A stretch of DNA of 64,000 bases from Methanobacteriota archaeon. Lineage in GTDB: Archaea; Thermoplasmatota; Thermoplasmata; SG8-5; JACRNV01. The first letter of the stretch is position 1. Each line of letters begins with the position of its first letter. The stretch covers positions 1-64,000 of the forward strand of contig JACRNV010000059.1 of the NCBI GenBank assembly GCA_016214785.1, written 5' to 3'. The translations under genes and the position numbers were made by a program. Below, in pieces: positions 18,249 through 26,237 of the stretch. The notes beneath the pieces are model-generated. The model searched no databases. It was not told the DNA's origin and worked only from the letters and a program-made list of their open reading frames with translations.

Positions 18249-19329
18249 GTGGCTCCGGGAGATTCGAGAATCGTGCGAGGAGAGCGACGGAATCTTCTCG
18301 ATGGGCAAAGTCCACTTCCTCCTCCAGACCGAGGTCGAGGACAACCACCGCGTCCACCACATCATCTTCTTCCCCGAGTTCTCGAGCGTCGAGGGCTTCA
18401 TAGAGGCATTGAAAGGCAGGCACTCGCCGCTGAGTTCGGACGGCAGGCCGAAGATGCACATGGGCGGGGCGGAGATAGCCCAGGCCGCGCTCGACAACGG
18501 AGCCATGATAGGGCCGTCGCACGCCTTCACCCCCTGGACGGGCATGTACGCCCACCACGACTCCCTCGCATCGTGCTACGGCGACCAGGCCGGCAAAGTC
18601 CATTTCGCCGAGCTGGGTCTCAGCGCCGACTCGGACTACGCGGACCGCATCCCCGAGATGCGCAGGCTCGCATTCCTCACGAATTCGGACGCGCATTCGC
18701 CGTACCCGACGAGGATTGCGCGCGAGTTCAACAGGATTGAGATGAAGGCCCCGTCGTTCGCGGAGCTGAGGAAGGCCATACTGCACGAGGGCGGCAGGAA
18801 GTTCGTGCTGAACGTGGGGCTGCCGCCGCAGGAGGGGAAGTACAACGAGAGCGCGTGCATCAAGTGTTTGACGCACTATGCGCTGGATCAAGCGAAGGCC
18901 CTGCGCTGGCGCTGCCGCTGCGGCGGGGTGATAAAGAAGGGCGTGCGCGACCGCGTCGAGGAGCTGTCCGATTCCAGGGAGCCGAAGCACCCGGCGCACA
19001 GGCCGCCGTACCTCCACCTCATCCCCCTCGGGGAGATAATAACGAAGGCGCTGGGCGTCGCGAACCCCAACTCCAAGGAGGTCGACGAGGCATGGTCGGC
19101 AATCGTGGGGAAGTTCGGCAGCGAGGTCGCCGCGCTCGTCGATGCGCCAATCAATGAGATTCAGCCAAAGGAGGTCGCGGAGGCCATCGCAATGTTCCGC
19201 GAGGGCAGGGTGCGCCTCATCCCGGGCGGCGGGGGGCAGTACGGGCAGGTCGTGCTCGGGGACGAGAAGATAGAGCCACCGAAGGCTCCAGCGCCGAAGG
19301 GGCAGAGAGGTTTGTTCGATTTCAGGTAG
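18109..19329 (+). CDS. PHP-domain nuclease of the endonuclease Q family
   Basis: A 406-residue protein. The N-terminus has the PHP metal motif NADLHIHSKHS; further metal ligands are in the middle (AMIGPSHAFTPW, FLTNSDAHSP). Next comes a cysteine cluster (CIKCLTHYAL ... RWRCRCGG) and the conserved HRPPYLHLIPLGEII block. This combination matches archaeal endonuclease Q, which nicks DNA 5' of deaminated bases (uracil, hypoxanthine) and abasic sites. Start GTG 18109 puts the first PHP motif at residue 4, as in relatives, so the large overlap with the upstream protease frame is more likely an extension of that frame. Role: repair of deaminated DNA, inferred from family. Confidence 0.82.
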   Translation: MLYNADLHIHSKHSMGTSGAMDMETLARESPRKGISLLGTGDCLHPEWLREIRESCEESDGIFSMGKVHFLLQTEVEDNHRVHHIIFFPEFSSVEGFIEALKGRHSPLSSDGRPKMHMGGAEIAQAALDNGAMIGPSHAFTPWTGMYAHHDSLASCYGDQAGKVHFAELGLSADSDYADRIPEMRRLAFLTNSDAHSPYPTRIAREFNRIEMKAPSFAELRKAILHEGGRKFVLNVGLPPQEGKYNESACIKCLTHYALDQAKALRWRCRCGGVIKKGVRDRVEELSDSREPKHPAHRPPYLHLIPLGEIITKALGVANPNSKEVDEAWSAIVGKFGSEVAALVDAPINEIQPKEVAEAIAMFREGRVRLIPGGGGQYGQVVLGDEKIEPPKAPAPKGQRGLFDFR

Positions 19330-19408
19330 GGGAACAGAAATCCTATAACAGGAAATGAATTTTGATTAAAGCGAATGTTTATACCGACATACAGACATAG
19401 TAGAATCC

Positions 19409-20059
19409 ATGAGTCCGTTGGCGCATGGATTGATTGCTTGGCTCATCGCTCTCCTTCTGGTCAAGAATATCAATGACAGGCGCTTGCTTGTTATTGTTGG
19501 GGTTGCCGCCGACCTCGACGGAATTTTTATCTTCTTCGACCAAAACTCTTACTTCGCCTTGCATCATACTTTCGGACATTCGTACGTATTCGGGATTTTA
19601 ATTGTTTTGATTGCGGCTCTTCTCGCAAAGGAGAAGCTGATGGTGGGCTTGGGGGCATTCCTTGCGTTCAGCGCGCACCTGTTTTGCGACGTCATTGGCT
19701 CCAATTGGAGTATCACTCCTCTGTTTCCTCTCTCAGATATGGCCATCGGGTCGACTGGGTATCTGCCTAGTGAGGTCATTTACAGCCTTATCAATCCTTT
19801 GGCATTGCTCATTCTAGTTTTAGTCGTTATAGCAGTTGGATATCGTAAGGAAATCTCACCATTTGAATTTATCTCTGCGAAGTTAGACAAGATGGCTCTA
19901 GGCGCGTTCATTTATCCGTTCAAATACAAATGCGAGTATTGCGGGAAGTGGGCCTTTGGAGAGTGCGAGCAATGCAAAAAGAAGATATGCGCCCAACATC
20001 TGCCGTCGTTTTATAATTCAAAATGCTCGATATGCAGTGATTCGCAACTTAGGAATTGA
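19409..20059 (+). CDS. YdjM-like (DUF457) membrane protein with C-terminal zinc finger
   Basis: A 216-residue protein with four to five membrane helices and the YdjM/DUF457 conserved histidine-aspartate residues: AHGLIAWLIA, VAADLDGIFIFF, HHTFGHSYVFG and FSAHLFCDVIGSNW, typical of membrane-embedded metal-dependent hydrolases. After the last helix a cytoplasmic cysteine-rich tail (CEYCGKWAFGECEQCKKKIC, then CSIC) resembles a B-box/AN1-like zinc finger, an unusual addition. A TATA box (TGTTTATACC) about 30 bases before the ATG suggests a leaderless or very short leader message. The DNA is AT-richer than that of the neighbours. Substrate unknown. Confidence 0.7.
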   Translation: MSPLAHGLIAWLIALLLVKNINDRRLLVIVGVAADLDGIFIFFDQNSYFALHHTFGHSYVFGILIVLIAALLAKEKLMVGLGAFLAFSAHLFCDVIGSNWSITPLFPLSDMAIGSTGYLPSEVIYSLINPLALLILVLVVIAVGYRKEISPFEFISAKLDKMALGAFIYPFKYKCEYCGKWAFGECEQCKKKICAQHLPSFYNSKCSICSDSQLRN

Positions 20060-20172
20060 TTCTATGGGAAGCACCTTGGGGCAGCGGGGGCTGCACAGAT
20101 TCGAGCAGAGCACGGTAGTTATCCATTACAGAGCAAAGCATTTAAAGCGTTAATCCTCCTCTCCCTGATGAG

Positions 20173-20937
20173 ATGGCGATGAAGCACAAACTATTACCAT
20201 CCGGCGATTTGAATGCCAATGACGGCACACTCGCTCCAGCCACTCGTCGGTCCTTGGATAAGTTCATCAAAAGATATCAATATGACATCGTTGGCTGGAC
20301 AGAATTCTGCGTTACGAACGTAGAGAGCACTAAACGGATGCCGCCGGAAGATAGCCAGGGCGCTTTGGAATTTCTGCGCACTCAAGAGAGATTTAACGAT
20401 TTAACTTGCGCTCCACCTGTTGAAAAGATATACAGCGACAAGGAAAGTTACATTCAATGGCACGATGAGGAATACGAGAGAGACCGCGCCTTCTACCAAT
20501 GCGTTCTTCGAAGATCCAAGGAAATCATGGTCGCATTGGGATTGAGGACAGATGTCGTTGACGAAATAAAGCTCGAAGTGGATCGCGATGCATTGAATTA
20601 TTTAGACACATTAGAACAAAAGAAATCTGAAGAAATTTCGCGCATAATGACAATGCCTGAAAGCGATTGGTCTATCGTGAGGAGCGCGCGATACCCAAAG
20701 GTTCAGCTCGGGTGTTTGTTGGGCGCCGATCCCGAGGCCATTGTGGTCAACTTTGGGATTTACCTGGTGTGTGGGCTTCAAGGTGAATTCCACGGTAGCA
20801 AGTCCGCCTTCCTTTCTGCATCGGGACCAACGCTGTGGCAAATGCTGGGCGCGTCCAAGGCGGAGCTGGCGTATTTTAAAGAAAACGTTTTAAGCCCTTC
20901 GATAACGCCAACTCAACTGCCCGAAAAACAAGATTAG
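20173..20937 (+). CDS. Hypothetical protein, 254 aa
   Basis: A soluble protein with no signal peptide or membrane segment. It has a helical central part with a charged stretch (LDTLEQKKSEEISRI) and a C-terminal region richer in hydrophobic strands (VQLGCLLGADPEAIVVNFGIYLVCGLQG). I recognise no family. ATTTAAAG at 20139-20146 is a likely TATA box, which puts the transcript start almost at the ATG, so the message is probably leaderless. It stands alone between two AT-richer membrane-protein genes; the cluster may be transferred DNA. Confidence 0.6.
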   Translation: MAMKHKLLPSGDLNANDGTLAPATRRSLDKFIKRYQYDIVGWTEFCVTNVESTKRMPPEDSQGALEFLRTQERFNDLTCAPPVEKIYSDKESYIQWHDEEYERDRAFYQCVLRRSKEIMVALGLRTDVVDEIKLEVDRDALNYLDTLEQKKSEEISRIMTMPESDWSIVRSARYPKVQLGCLLGADPEAIVVNFGIYLVCGLQGEFHGSKSAFLSASGPTLWQMLGASKAELAYFKENVLSPSITPTQLPEKQD

Positions 20938-21058
20938 CAGATCAACTACCCGAATCGAAGGATTGCTCTTCGAACTCATAAGAGCAAAAGGCAGGGAGAT
21001 CCGGATGATTTTTTTTAAAAACATTAAACTTATAAGGTTACAGATACATTGATGATAC

Positions 21059-21586
21059 GTGACTGAACAGAATAACGGTCGCACGGAAAAGGTTAAAATG
21101 ACTTTGCCCAAGGGACTTTGGGCAATACTTCTCCTATATGGCTTGCCACTCATTCTTGCTGCGTACATAATTTTTGATTTTTATACGAGGACGATCAGTG
21201 CTGATTATCAACCTGCAATCGATTATACCAGAGCCGTTTTACTATCCTCGATTCCGTTGGTTCCAGGAATAATATTGACATGCTGCGGCGTATTGATCTA
21301 TAGGATGGAGCGTAAGAAATCGATACAGCTACGACCGATGCCGGAGTATAAATTGCTTGGACCGCTGTCAATGGTGTTGGCATTTCTCGCGGTTGGCCCT
21401 TATTTTTTATTCATTCAAGAATGGATATTTCCATTCGCTTTTTGTTCTTCGATGGCGATGATAACAGGAGTTTTGTCATACAGTTATGATAGAGATAAAA
21501 CTGGGGTCTTGGGTGCGATTTGGGGAGGTTTTGAATTTATTACCTTATTGTATTTTATTTATTTATCTTATCAGTTGTCTGGTTAA
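21059..21586 (+). CDS. Hypothetical four-helix membrane protein
   Basis: About 175 residues with four membrane helices (LWAILLLYGLPLILAAYIIF; VLLSSIPLVPGIILTCCGVL; LGPLSMVLAFLAVGPYFLF; FAFCSSMAMITGVLSY) and a fifth weaker one at the end. Start is GTG 21059; an ATG 13 codons later is possible. A TATA-like ACTTATAAGG lies about 30 bases upstream. It is AT-rich. No family recognised and no obvious operon partner. Confidence 0.55.
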   Translation: MTEQNNGRTEKVKMTLPKGLWAILLLYGLPLILAAYIIFDFYTRTISADYQPAIDYTRAVLLSSIPLVPGIILTCCGVLIYRMERKKSIQLRPMPEYKLLGPLSMVLAFLAVGPYFLFIQEWIFPFAFCSSMAMITGVLSYSYDRDKTGVLGAIWGGFEFITLLYFIYLSYQLSG

Positions 21587-21682
21587 ACGGTCGTAAGCGC
21601 CCTCAGCAACCTTTATAGTCCGGTCGCCCTTCATCCCATGAGAGCCTTTATCATTGGTTGTTCGGCTCTGGGAGGGGTCTCG

Positions 21683-23104
21683 TTGGACGAATCTCTGGCG
21701 GACTACGCCATCGAACGCATGGGGGCGCTCGGCGCATCGTACGCCGAGGCGAGGATGGAGCTGTCTTACGTCGAATCGTACATCGTCAGGAACGGCAATC
21801 CCGACGCGGCGGACTCGAGCCAGGGCATGGGGATAGGCATGCGCGCGCTCGTCGGCGGCGCGCTATCCTTCGCATCCGTGGACACGCTCACGAAGCCCAG
21901 GGTCAAGGAGCAGGCCGAGCGCTGCGTGCGCCTGGCAAAGGCTGCGGCGAAGCGGGCGAAGAAGAAGATCAGGCTCTGCGACGAGAAGGCCCATGTGGAG
22001 AAGTACTCGGTCTTCCAGAAGGAGCGGATAGCCGACGTCCCGCAGGAGGAGAAGATGGGGCTCCTCTTCGACATCGAGAAGGCCGTTCCAAAGGATATGG
22101 TAGTCCCGGGCAGGTACTTCTTCCTCCAGCTCTCTCAGAGCAACAAGTACGTGGCCAACTCCGACGGCTCGAAGATACACTCCGAGATTCCGCGCGTATT
22201 CGCGATGTGCGTGCCCACGGTGGTAGCGTACGACCGCAGCGCGCAGGCCATCCTCTACTACGCCGCATCAGCCGGCTGGGAGTGGATGAAGAACGAGGAC
22301 GTACCAAATAAATTCGCCAGCGAGGTCAGGATGCTCCACAGGAGCCTCACGGAGGGGAAGTCCCCGCCGAAAGGGAACGTCGACCTCATCGTCGGCCCGG
22401 AGGTCGCGGGCATAGCCGCGCACGAGAGCTGCGGGCACCCGTACGAGGCGGACCGCATACTCGGGAGGGAGGCGGCGCAGGCGGGCGAGTCGTTCGTCAA
22501 GCCCGACATGATTGGCGAGAGGATAGGGAGCAAGGTCCCGACGATAATCGAGGACCCGACCCTTCCGAACAGCTACGGCTTCTACCTATACGATGACGAG
22601 GGCGTGAAGGCCGGCCCGCGCATCCTGATGAAGGACGGGGTCGTCAACGGCTTCCTGCACAACAGGGAGACGGCGGCCAAATTCAAGCTCGCGCGCAGCA
22701 ACGGCTCGGCGCGCAGCGCGGCCTACAACCGCGAGCCCATCGTCAGGATGGCCAATACCTACGTTAAGCCCGGCGACATGAAGTTCGAGGAGCTTCTCGA
22801 GGGCGTCAAGCTCGGAGTCTACATCAAGTCCTTCAACGAGTGGAACATCGACGACACGAGGTACAACCAGAAGTACGTCGGCCGCGAGGCGTACCTCATA
22901 GAGAACGGCGAGGTCAAGGGGCCGGTGGGCGCTCCCATCATCGAGATAACCACTCCAGGTTTCTGGTCCGCCGTCGACGCGGTCGGGAACGACATGACGT
23001 TCGCAATCGGCACCTGCGGCAAGGGTGAGCCCGCGCAGGGCGTACCGGTGGGGATGGGCGGCCCGCACATGCGCCTCAGGGGCGTCAGGCTTGGGGGTGG
23101 ATGA
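21683..23104 (+). CDS. tldD: TldD-family metallopeptidase
   Basis: About 473 residues. TldD is the metal-bearing subunit of the TldD/TldE protease, which unfolds and degrades small peptides. The zinc motif HESCGH lies at 247-252 (AAHESCGHPYEADRILG), and the family C-terminus GxGxCGKGEPAQ is present (GTCGKGEPAQGVPVGMGG). I prefer TTG 21683, because GGAGGGG sits just before it and family N-termini begin near DESLADYAIERM; an in-frame ATG at 21638 lies close to the predicted transcription start. The partner gene tldE follows after one base, so the two are co-translated and presumably form the heterodimer. Confidence 0.92.
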   Translation: MDESLADYAIERMGALGASYAEARMELSYVESYIVRNGNPDAADSSQGMGIGMRALVGGALSFASVDTLTKPRVKEQAERCVRLAKAAAKRAKKKIRLCDEKAHVEKYSVFQKERIADVPQEEKMGLLFDIEKAVPKDMVVPGRYFFLQLSQSNKYVANSDGSKIHSEIPRVFAMCVPTVVAYDRSAQAILYYAASAGWEWMKNEDVPNKFASEVRMLHRSLTEGKSPPKGNVDLIVGPEVAGIAAHESCGHPYEADRILGREAAQAGESFVKPDMIGERIGSKVPTIIEDPTLPNSYGFYLYDDEGVKAGPRILMKDGVVNGFLHNRETAAKFKLARSNGSARSAAYNREPIVRMANTYVKPGDMKFEELLEGVKLGVYIKSFNEWNIDDTRYNQKYVGREAYLIENGEVKGPVGAPIIEITTPGFWSAVDAVGNDMTFAIGTCGKGEPAQGVPVGMGGPHMRLRGVRLGGG

Positions 23105-23105
23105 G

Positions 23106-24437
23106 ATGGCGAAGAGCGAGGATGCCGGAATAGTCGAAGCGGCCGTGAAGAAGGCGCTGGGGGCCGGCGCCACGGACGCCATCGCAATAGTCAACCGCTC
23201 GTCCAGCAACCAGGTCAAGTTCGCCAACAGCGAGATTGCCACGCTGCAGTCGTGGCTCGACACCTCGCTGGACATCTACATGGTCTTCGGGAAGAGGGTG
23301 CTGAGCTCGAGCATCACCGACCCCACGCGGATAGACGCAACTATAGAGCTCCTGCGCAGGAACTCGGCGCGCGCCCCCGAGAACGAGGACTACAAGGGCA
23401 TCGCCGAGGGGAAGTTCAAGTACAGGAAGAACCCGCCGGACAAGAAGATAATCGACGCCGAGGGGAAGCTCGTCGACCTGACGTGGAAGGGCATCCTCGC
23501 GGCGGAGAAGGCGGGCGCCGACCGGACCGCCGGCACCCTACATCGGTATCATACCTGGAGCACGATGCGCTCGTCGCGCGGGCCGTCCTTCGAGGAGGAG
23601 GGCGCGTCCGTCGCATTCTCTATAAGGGCGTTCAACAAGGATGGCGGCTCGGGACACATGTCCGGCTGCTCAACCAAACTCGCCGACTTCAACCCCGCGG
23701 AGCCGGGGAAGGAGGCCGGGGAGCTGTGCAAGCTCGTGCGCAAGCCCCAGACCGGGCCCGAGGGGAAGCTGAAGGTGCTGTTCACGCCCATGTCCGCCGC
23801 TGACATCGCCATACACGTCGTTGGCTTCGCGTCCGCGGCGAGGGTCGAATCGGGCATGTCGTTCCTGAGAGATAAGATAGGCAAGGACGTCGGCAGCCCC
23901 ATGGTGAACTTGTACGACGACGGCACGCTCGAGGACGGTTTGGGAAGCAGGTGCGCCGACGACGAGGGCATACCGACGCAGAGGACTCAGGTCGTCAAGG
24001 AGGGGAGGCTCCTCAGTTACCTGCACAACACCTCGACGGGCGCCAAGTTCGGCGCGAAGTCCACGGGCAACGCCGGGCTGATGTTCCCACATCCCTGGAA
24101 CTGCGTCATGGAGCCCGGGGACATGAAGCACGACGAGTTGCTGGAGGAGATGGGGGACGGCCTCATCGTCACCAACGTCTGGTACACGCGGTTCCAGAAC
24201 TACTTCACCGGCGACTATTCCACCATCCCGAGGGACGCCATCCTGAAGGTCGAGAAGGGCGAGGTCGTCGGCGCCGTCAAGGGCATCAGGGTCACGGACA
24301 ACATGGGCCGCATCCTGAAGGGGGTGTGCGGCCTCGGCAAGGAGCTGAGGCAGATTTACTGGTGGGAGATAGAGACCCCGACCTTCGTCCCGCACGTGCT
24401 CATAAAGGACGTCGGCATAACCAAATCGACGATGTAG
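23106..24437 (+). CDS. pmbA: TldE/PmbA-family peptidase subunit
   Basis: A 443-residue partner of TldD. Family features include the N-terminal ATDAIAIVNRSSSNQVKFAN, the middle ARVESGMSFLRDKIGKDVGS, LYDDGTLEDGLGSRCADDEG and SYLHNTSTGAKFGAKSTGNA, and the C-terminal GVCGLGKE. As expected for TldE, the HExxxH motif is absent, so metal and catalysis come from TldD. ATG 23106 follows the tldD stop by one base with GGGGGTGGATGAG upstream. In bacteria the pair matures peptides such as microcin B17 and degrades CcdA; the archaeal role is less well defined. Confidence 0.92.
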   Translation: MAKSEDAGIVEAAVKKALGAGATDAIAIVNRSSSNQVKFANSEIATLQSWLDTSLDIYMVFGKRVLSSSITDPTRIDATIELLRRNSARAPENEDYKGIAEGKFKYRKNPPDKKIIDAEGKLVDLTWKGILAAEKAGADRTAGTLHRYHTWSTMRSSRGPSFEEEGASVAFSIRAFNKDGGSGHMSGCSTKLADFNPAEPGKEAGELCKLVRKPQTGPEGKLKVLFTPMSAADIAIHVVGFASAARVESGMSFLRDKIGKDVGSPMVNLYDDGTLEDGLGSRCADDEGIPTQRTQVVKEGRLLSYLHNTSTGAKFGAKSTGNAGLMFPHPWNCVMEPGDMKHDELLEEMGDGLIVTNVWYTRFQNYFTGDYSTIPRDAILKVEKGEVVGAVKGIRVTDNMGRILKGVCGLGKELRQIYWWEIETPTFVPHVLIKDVGITKSTM

Positions 24438-24500
24438 ACAAAAACGCTTGACGAATTGCGAATGGCCCTGGGAATTAACGACAAGGCGCTTTACGCCACT

Positions 24501-25196
24501 CTACGGCTTCGCCCTTCCCAGCTTCTTCGCCCACATGTACCTGAGGTTGCCTATGCCGTCGCGCCAGGTGTTGAGCTTGACCTCGCCCTCCCTCGGTCGA
24601 TATTCTATTGGCACCTCGCGCATCCTGAGCCCTTTTATCCTGACCTCTATTTTAATCTCCTCGGACAGGGCCATCCTGTCGCTGACGACGTCGAGCTTCG
24701 GGATTATGGAGCGCCTGAAGACCCACATGCCGCTCTGCGAGTCCTTGATATTCGTGCCGTAGAGGAGGTTCGAGGTCTTTGTGAGCACCCAGTTGCCGAA
24801 CTTGTGCTTCGCGCTCATGACCCCCCTCTTCATCCGGCTGATGCGGTCGCCGGTGATGAAGTCCAGCCGGTCCTTCTCCAGCATCGCAAGGAATTTCGGG
24901 ATGTCCTCGGCCGGGTACGTGCAGTCCGCGTCGAGCGTGGCCACGAACTCGCCGCTGGCCTTCTCGAAGCCGGTCTTGTAGGCGCGGCCGTAGCCCCTGC
25001 GCGGCTCGTCGATGACGATAGCGCCCTTGGACTTCGCGATCTCCCTCGTCCTGTCTTTCGAGTTCGTATCGACTATGAGGACCTCGTATGCAATGCCCGT
25101 GGGCTTGAGGGCCGAGTGGACGGCGTCCATGACCGCGCCTATGGCCTTCTCCTCGTTCATCGTGGGGATGACGACCGACACTTTGGGCTGAGCCAT
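24501..25196 (-). CDS. Family 2 glycosyltransferase (dolichyl-phosphate sugar synthase-like)
   Basis: A 231-residue GT2 enzyme. The nucleotide-sugar fold begins VSVVIPTMNEEKAIG; the metal motif is LDADCTYP and the acceptor region TGDRISRMKRG, then KDSQSGMWVFRRS, resembling DPM1/DolP-glucosyltransferase-like proteins that load a sugar onto a polyprenyl phosphate for N-glycosylation or glycolipids. No membrane helix follows, so it is the short soluble type. A TATA-like box (CTTTTATTCC, minus strand near 25222) lies about 25 bases before the ATG, indicating a leaderless message. The methyltransferase upstream on the same strand ends with a hairpin, so the two are probably separate units. Confidence 0.85.
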   Translation of the reverse strand: MAQPKVSVVIPTMNEEKAIGAVMDAVHSALKPTGIAYEVLIVDTNSKDRTREIAKSKGAIVIDEPRRGYGRAYKTGFEKASGEFVATLDADCTYPAEDIPKFLAMLEKDRLDFITGDRISRMKRGVMSAKHKFGNWVLTKTSNLLYGTNIKDSQSGMWVFRRSIIPKLDVVSDRMALSEEIKIEVRIKGLRMREVPIEYRPREGEVKLNTWRDGIGNLRYMWAKKLGRAKP

Positions 25197-25238
25197 CGTA
25201 AGCGGAGAAAGGGGGAGGGAATAAAAGGGTTTGGATTT

Positions 25239-25311
25239 GGGCAGACAGGGACCTGCCCAGGGGCCATTTCATATGTGACTCAGCGCAGGCCAGCGGCCCC
25301 TCGAAGGGGCC
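25239..25311 (-). terminator. Two GC hairpins after the methyltransferase gene
   Basis: GGCCCCT-CGA-AGGGGCC (25295-25311) starts seven bases after the methyltransferase stop, and GGGCAG...CTGCCC (25239-25258) follows. They could end that transcript; no U-tract follows directly. Confidence 0.45.
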
Positions 25312-25317
25312 AACCGG

Positions 25318-26046
25318 TCACTTTCTCTTCAGCACGTAAATGACCCAGGGGGATATCTCCATCTCGTTGACCCATTTGTAAGGCTCGCTCTTATGTCCCA
25401 GGGGCAAGGCCTTCTCGAGCAGTTCCAGCCCCGCGGCCTCGAACGACTCCAGGTAATCCGTATCGAACCAAAGGATGTCCTCGACCGGAGTCCTATCCTC
25501 GATGTCTGTCGTTATTATTCTCACACGCTCGCCGCTCCTTGCGTGTGCGTTCTCGGGGAAATCCTTCGTGGAGAACGACGCCCACTCGCGCGTGTACATC
25601 TCGGGCGTGGAGTCAAGGAGCACCATGCGCCCCTCTGGATTGAGCAAAGCGCCGAGCCCGGACATCAGCTTGGCGCGGTTCTCCCGGCCCGGGACGTTGT
25701 CGAAGGTGAATGCCGAAAAAACGAGGTCGAAATGCCGCTTCGCGAGCCGGCTGAAGTCCCCGTCGTGTATCAATTGGTAGTCCCCTCCCGGGTCGATTCC
25801 CCTCGCCTTGGCGATCATGTCCGCGGAGATGTCAATTCCAACGGTTTCGAAGCCCAGCCTCCTGAGAAACCTGGTGGACCTCCCTGCCCCGCACCCGAAA
25901 TCGACCGCCCCCCTCCCCTTCACATGCTTTGATATGAGCCCGGGCAAATCGCGGTAGGCCAGATAGTACGAGTTGGGGAATTCGAGCTTCGAATATGCGT
26001 CTGCCTTGACCTTGTCCTCGTAGGCGTTCCTGAAGGGCTCGCTCAT
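25318..26046 (-). CDS. Class I SAM-dependent methyltransferase
   Basis: A 242-residue protein. The SAM-binding glycine motif is AVDFGCGAGRSTRFL (about residues 47-61), followed by the acidic strand VGIDISADMIAKAR and a post-I region DLVFSAFTFDNVPG. The C-terminal part contains WFDTDYLESFEAAGL, usual in small-molecule or quinone-type methyltransferases. The acceptor cannot be told from the sequence. It is read away from the large ABC transporter cluster and shares the intergenic region with its promoter. Confidence 0.85.
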   Translation of the reverse strand: MSEPFRNAYEDKVKADAYSKLEFPNSYYLAYRDLPGLISKHVKGRGAVDFGCGAGRSTRFLRRLGFETVGIDISADMIAKARGIDPGGDYQLIHDGDFSRLAKRHFDLVFSAFTFDNVPGRENRAKLMSGLGALLNPEGRMVLLDSTPEMYTREWASFSTKDFPENAHARSGERVRIITTDIEDRTPVEDILWFDTDYLESFEAAGLELLEKALPLGHKSEPYKWVNEMEISPWVIYVLKRK

Positions 26047-26149
26047 TCAGCGAGAGGTACGGGCGCCCCCTCGTAAAAGGTTTTTGTTACAGCCCAGTCC
26101 ATCGCCCGTCTTTTACTATATATCTATATTTTTACACACTAGGGTTAGG

Positions 26150-26220
26150 TTTATATAGGGACGATACTCTACGACCAAATGGAAATATTGAACCTCGCTG
26201 CTTTTTTAGGTAAAAAGCAG
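26150..26220 (+). promoter_or_regulatory. Promoter and leader hairpin of the large transporter cluster
   Basis: TTTATATAG (26150-26158) is a strong TATA box. The leader ends with a 9-bp hairpin CTGCTTTTT / AAAAAGCAG (26198-26220, five-base loop) just before GGAGGAG (26225-26231) and the ATG at 26238. The hairpin is placed where it could modulate ribosome access. Confidence 0.55.
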
Positions 26221-26237
26221 AAGTGGAGGAGTAAGAC

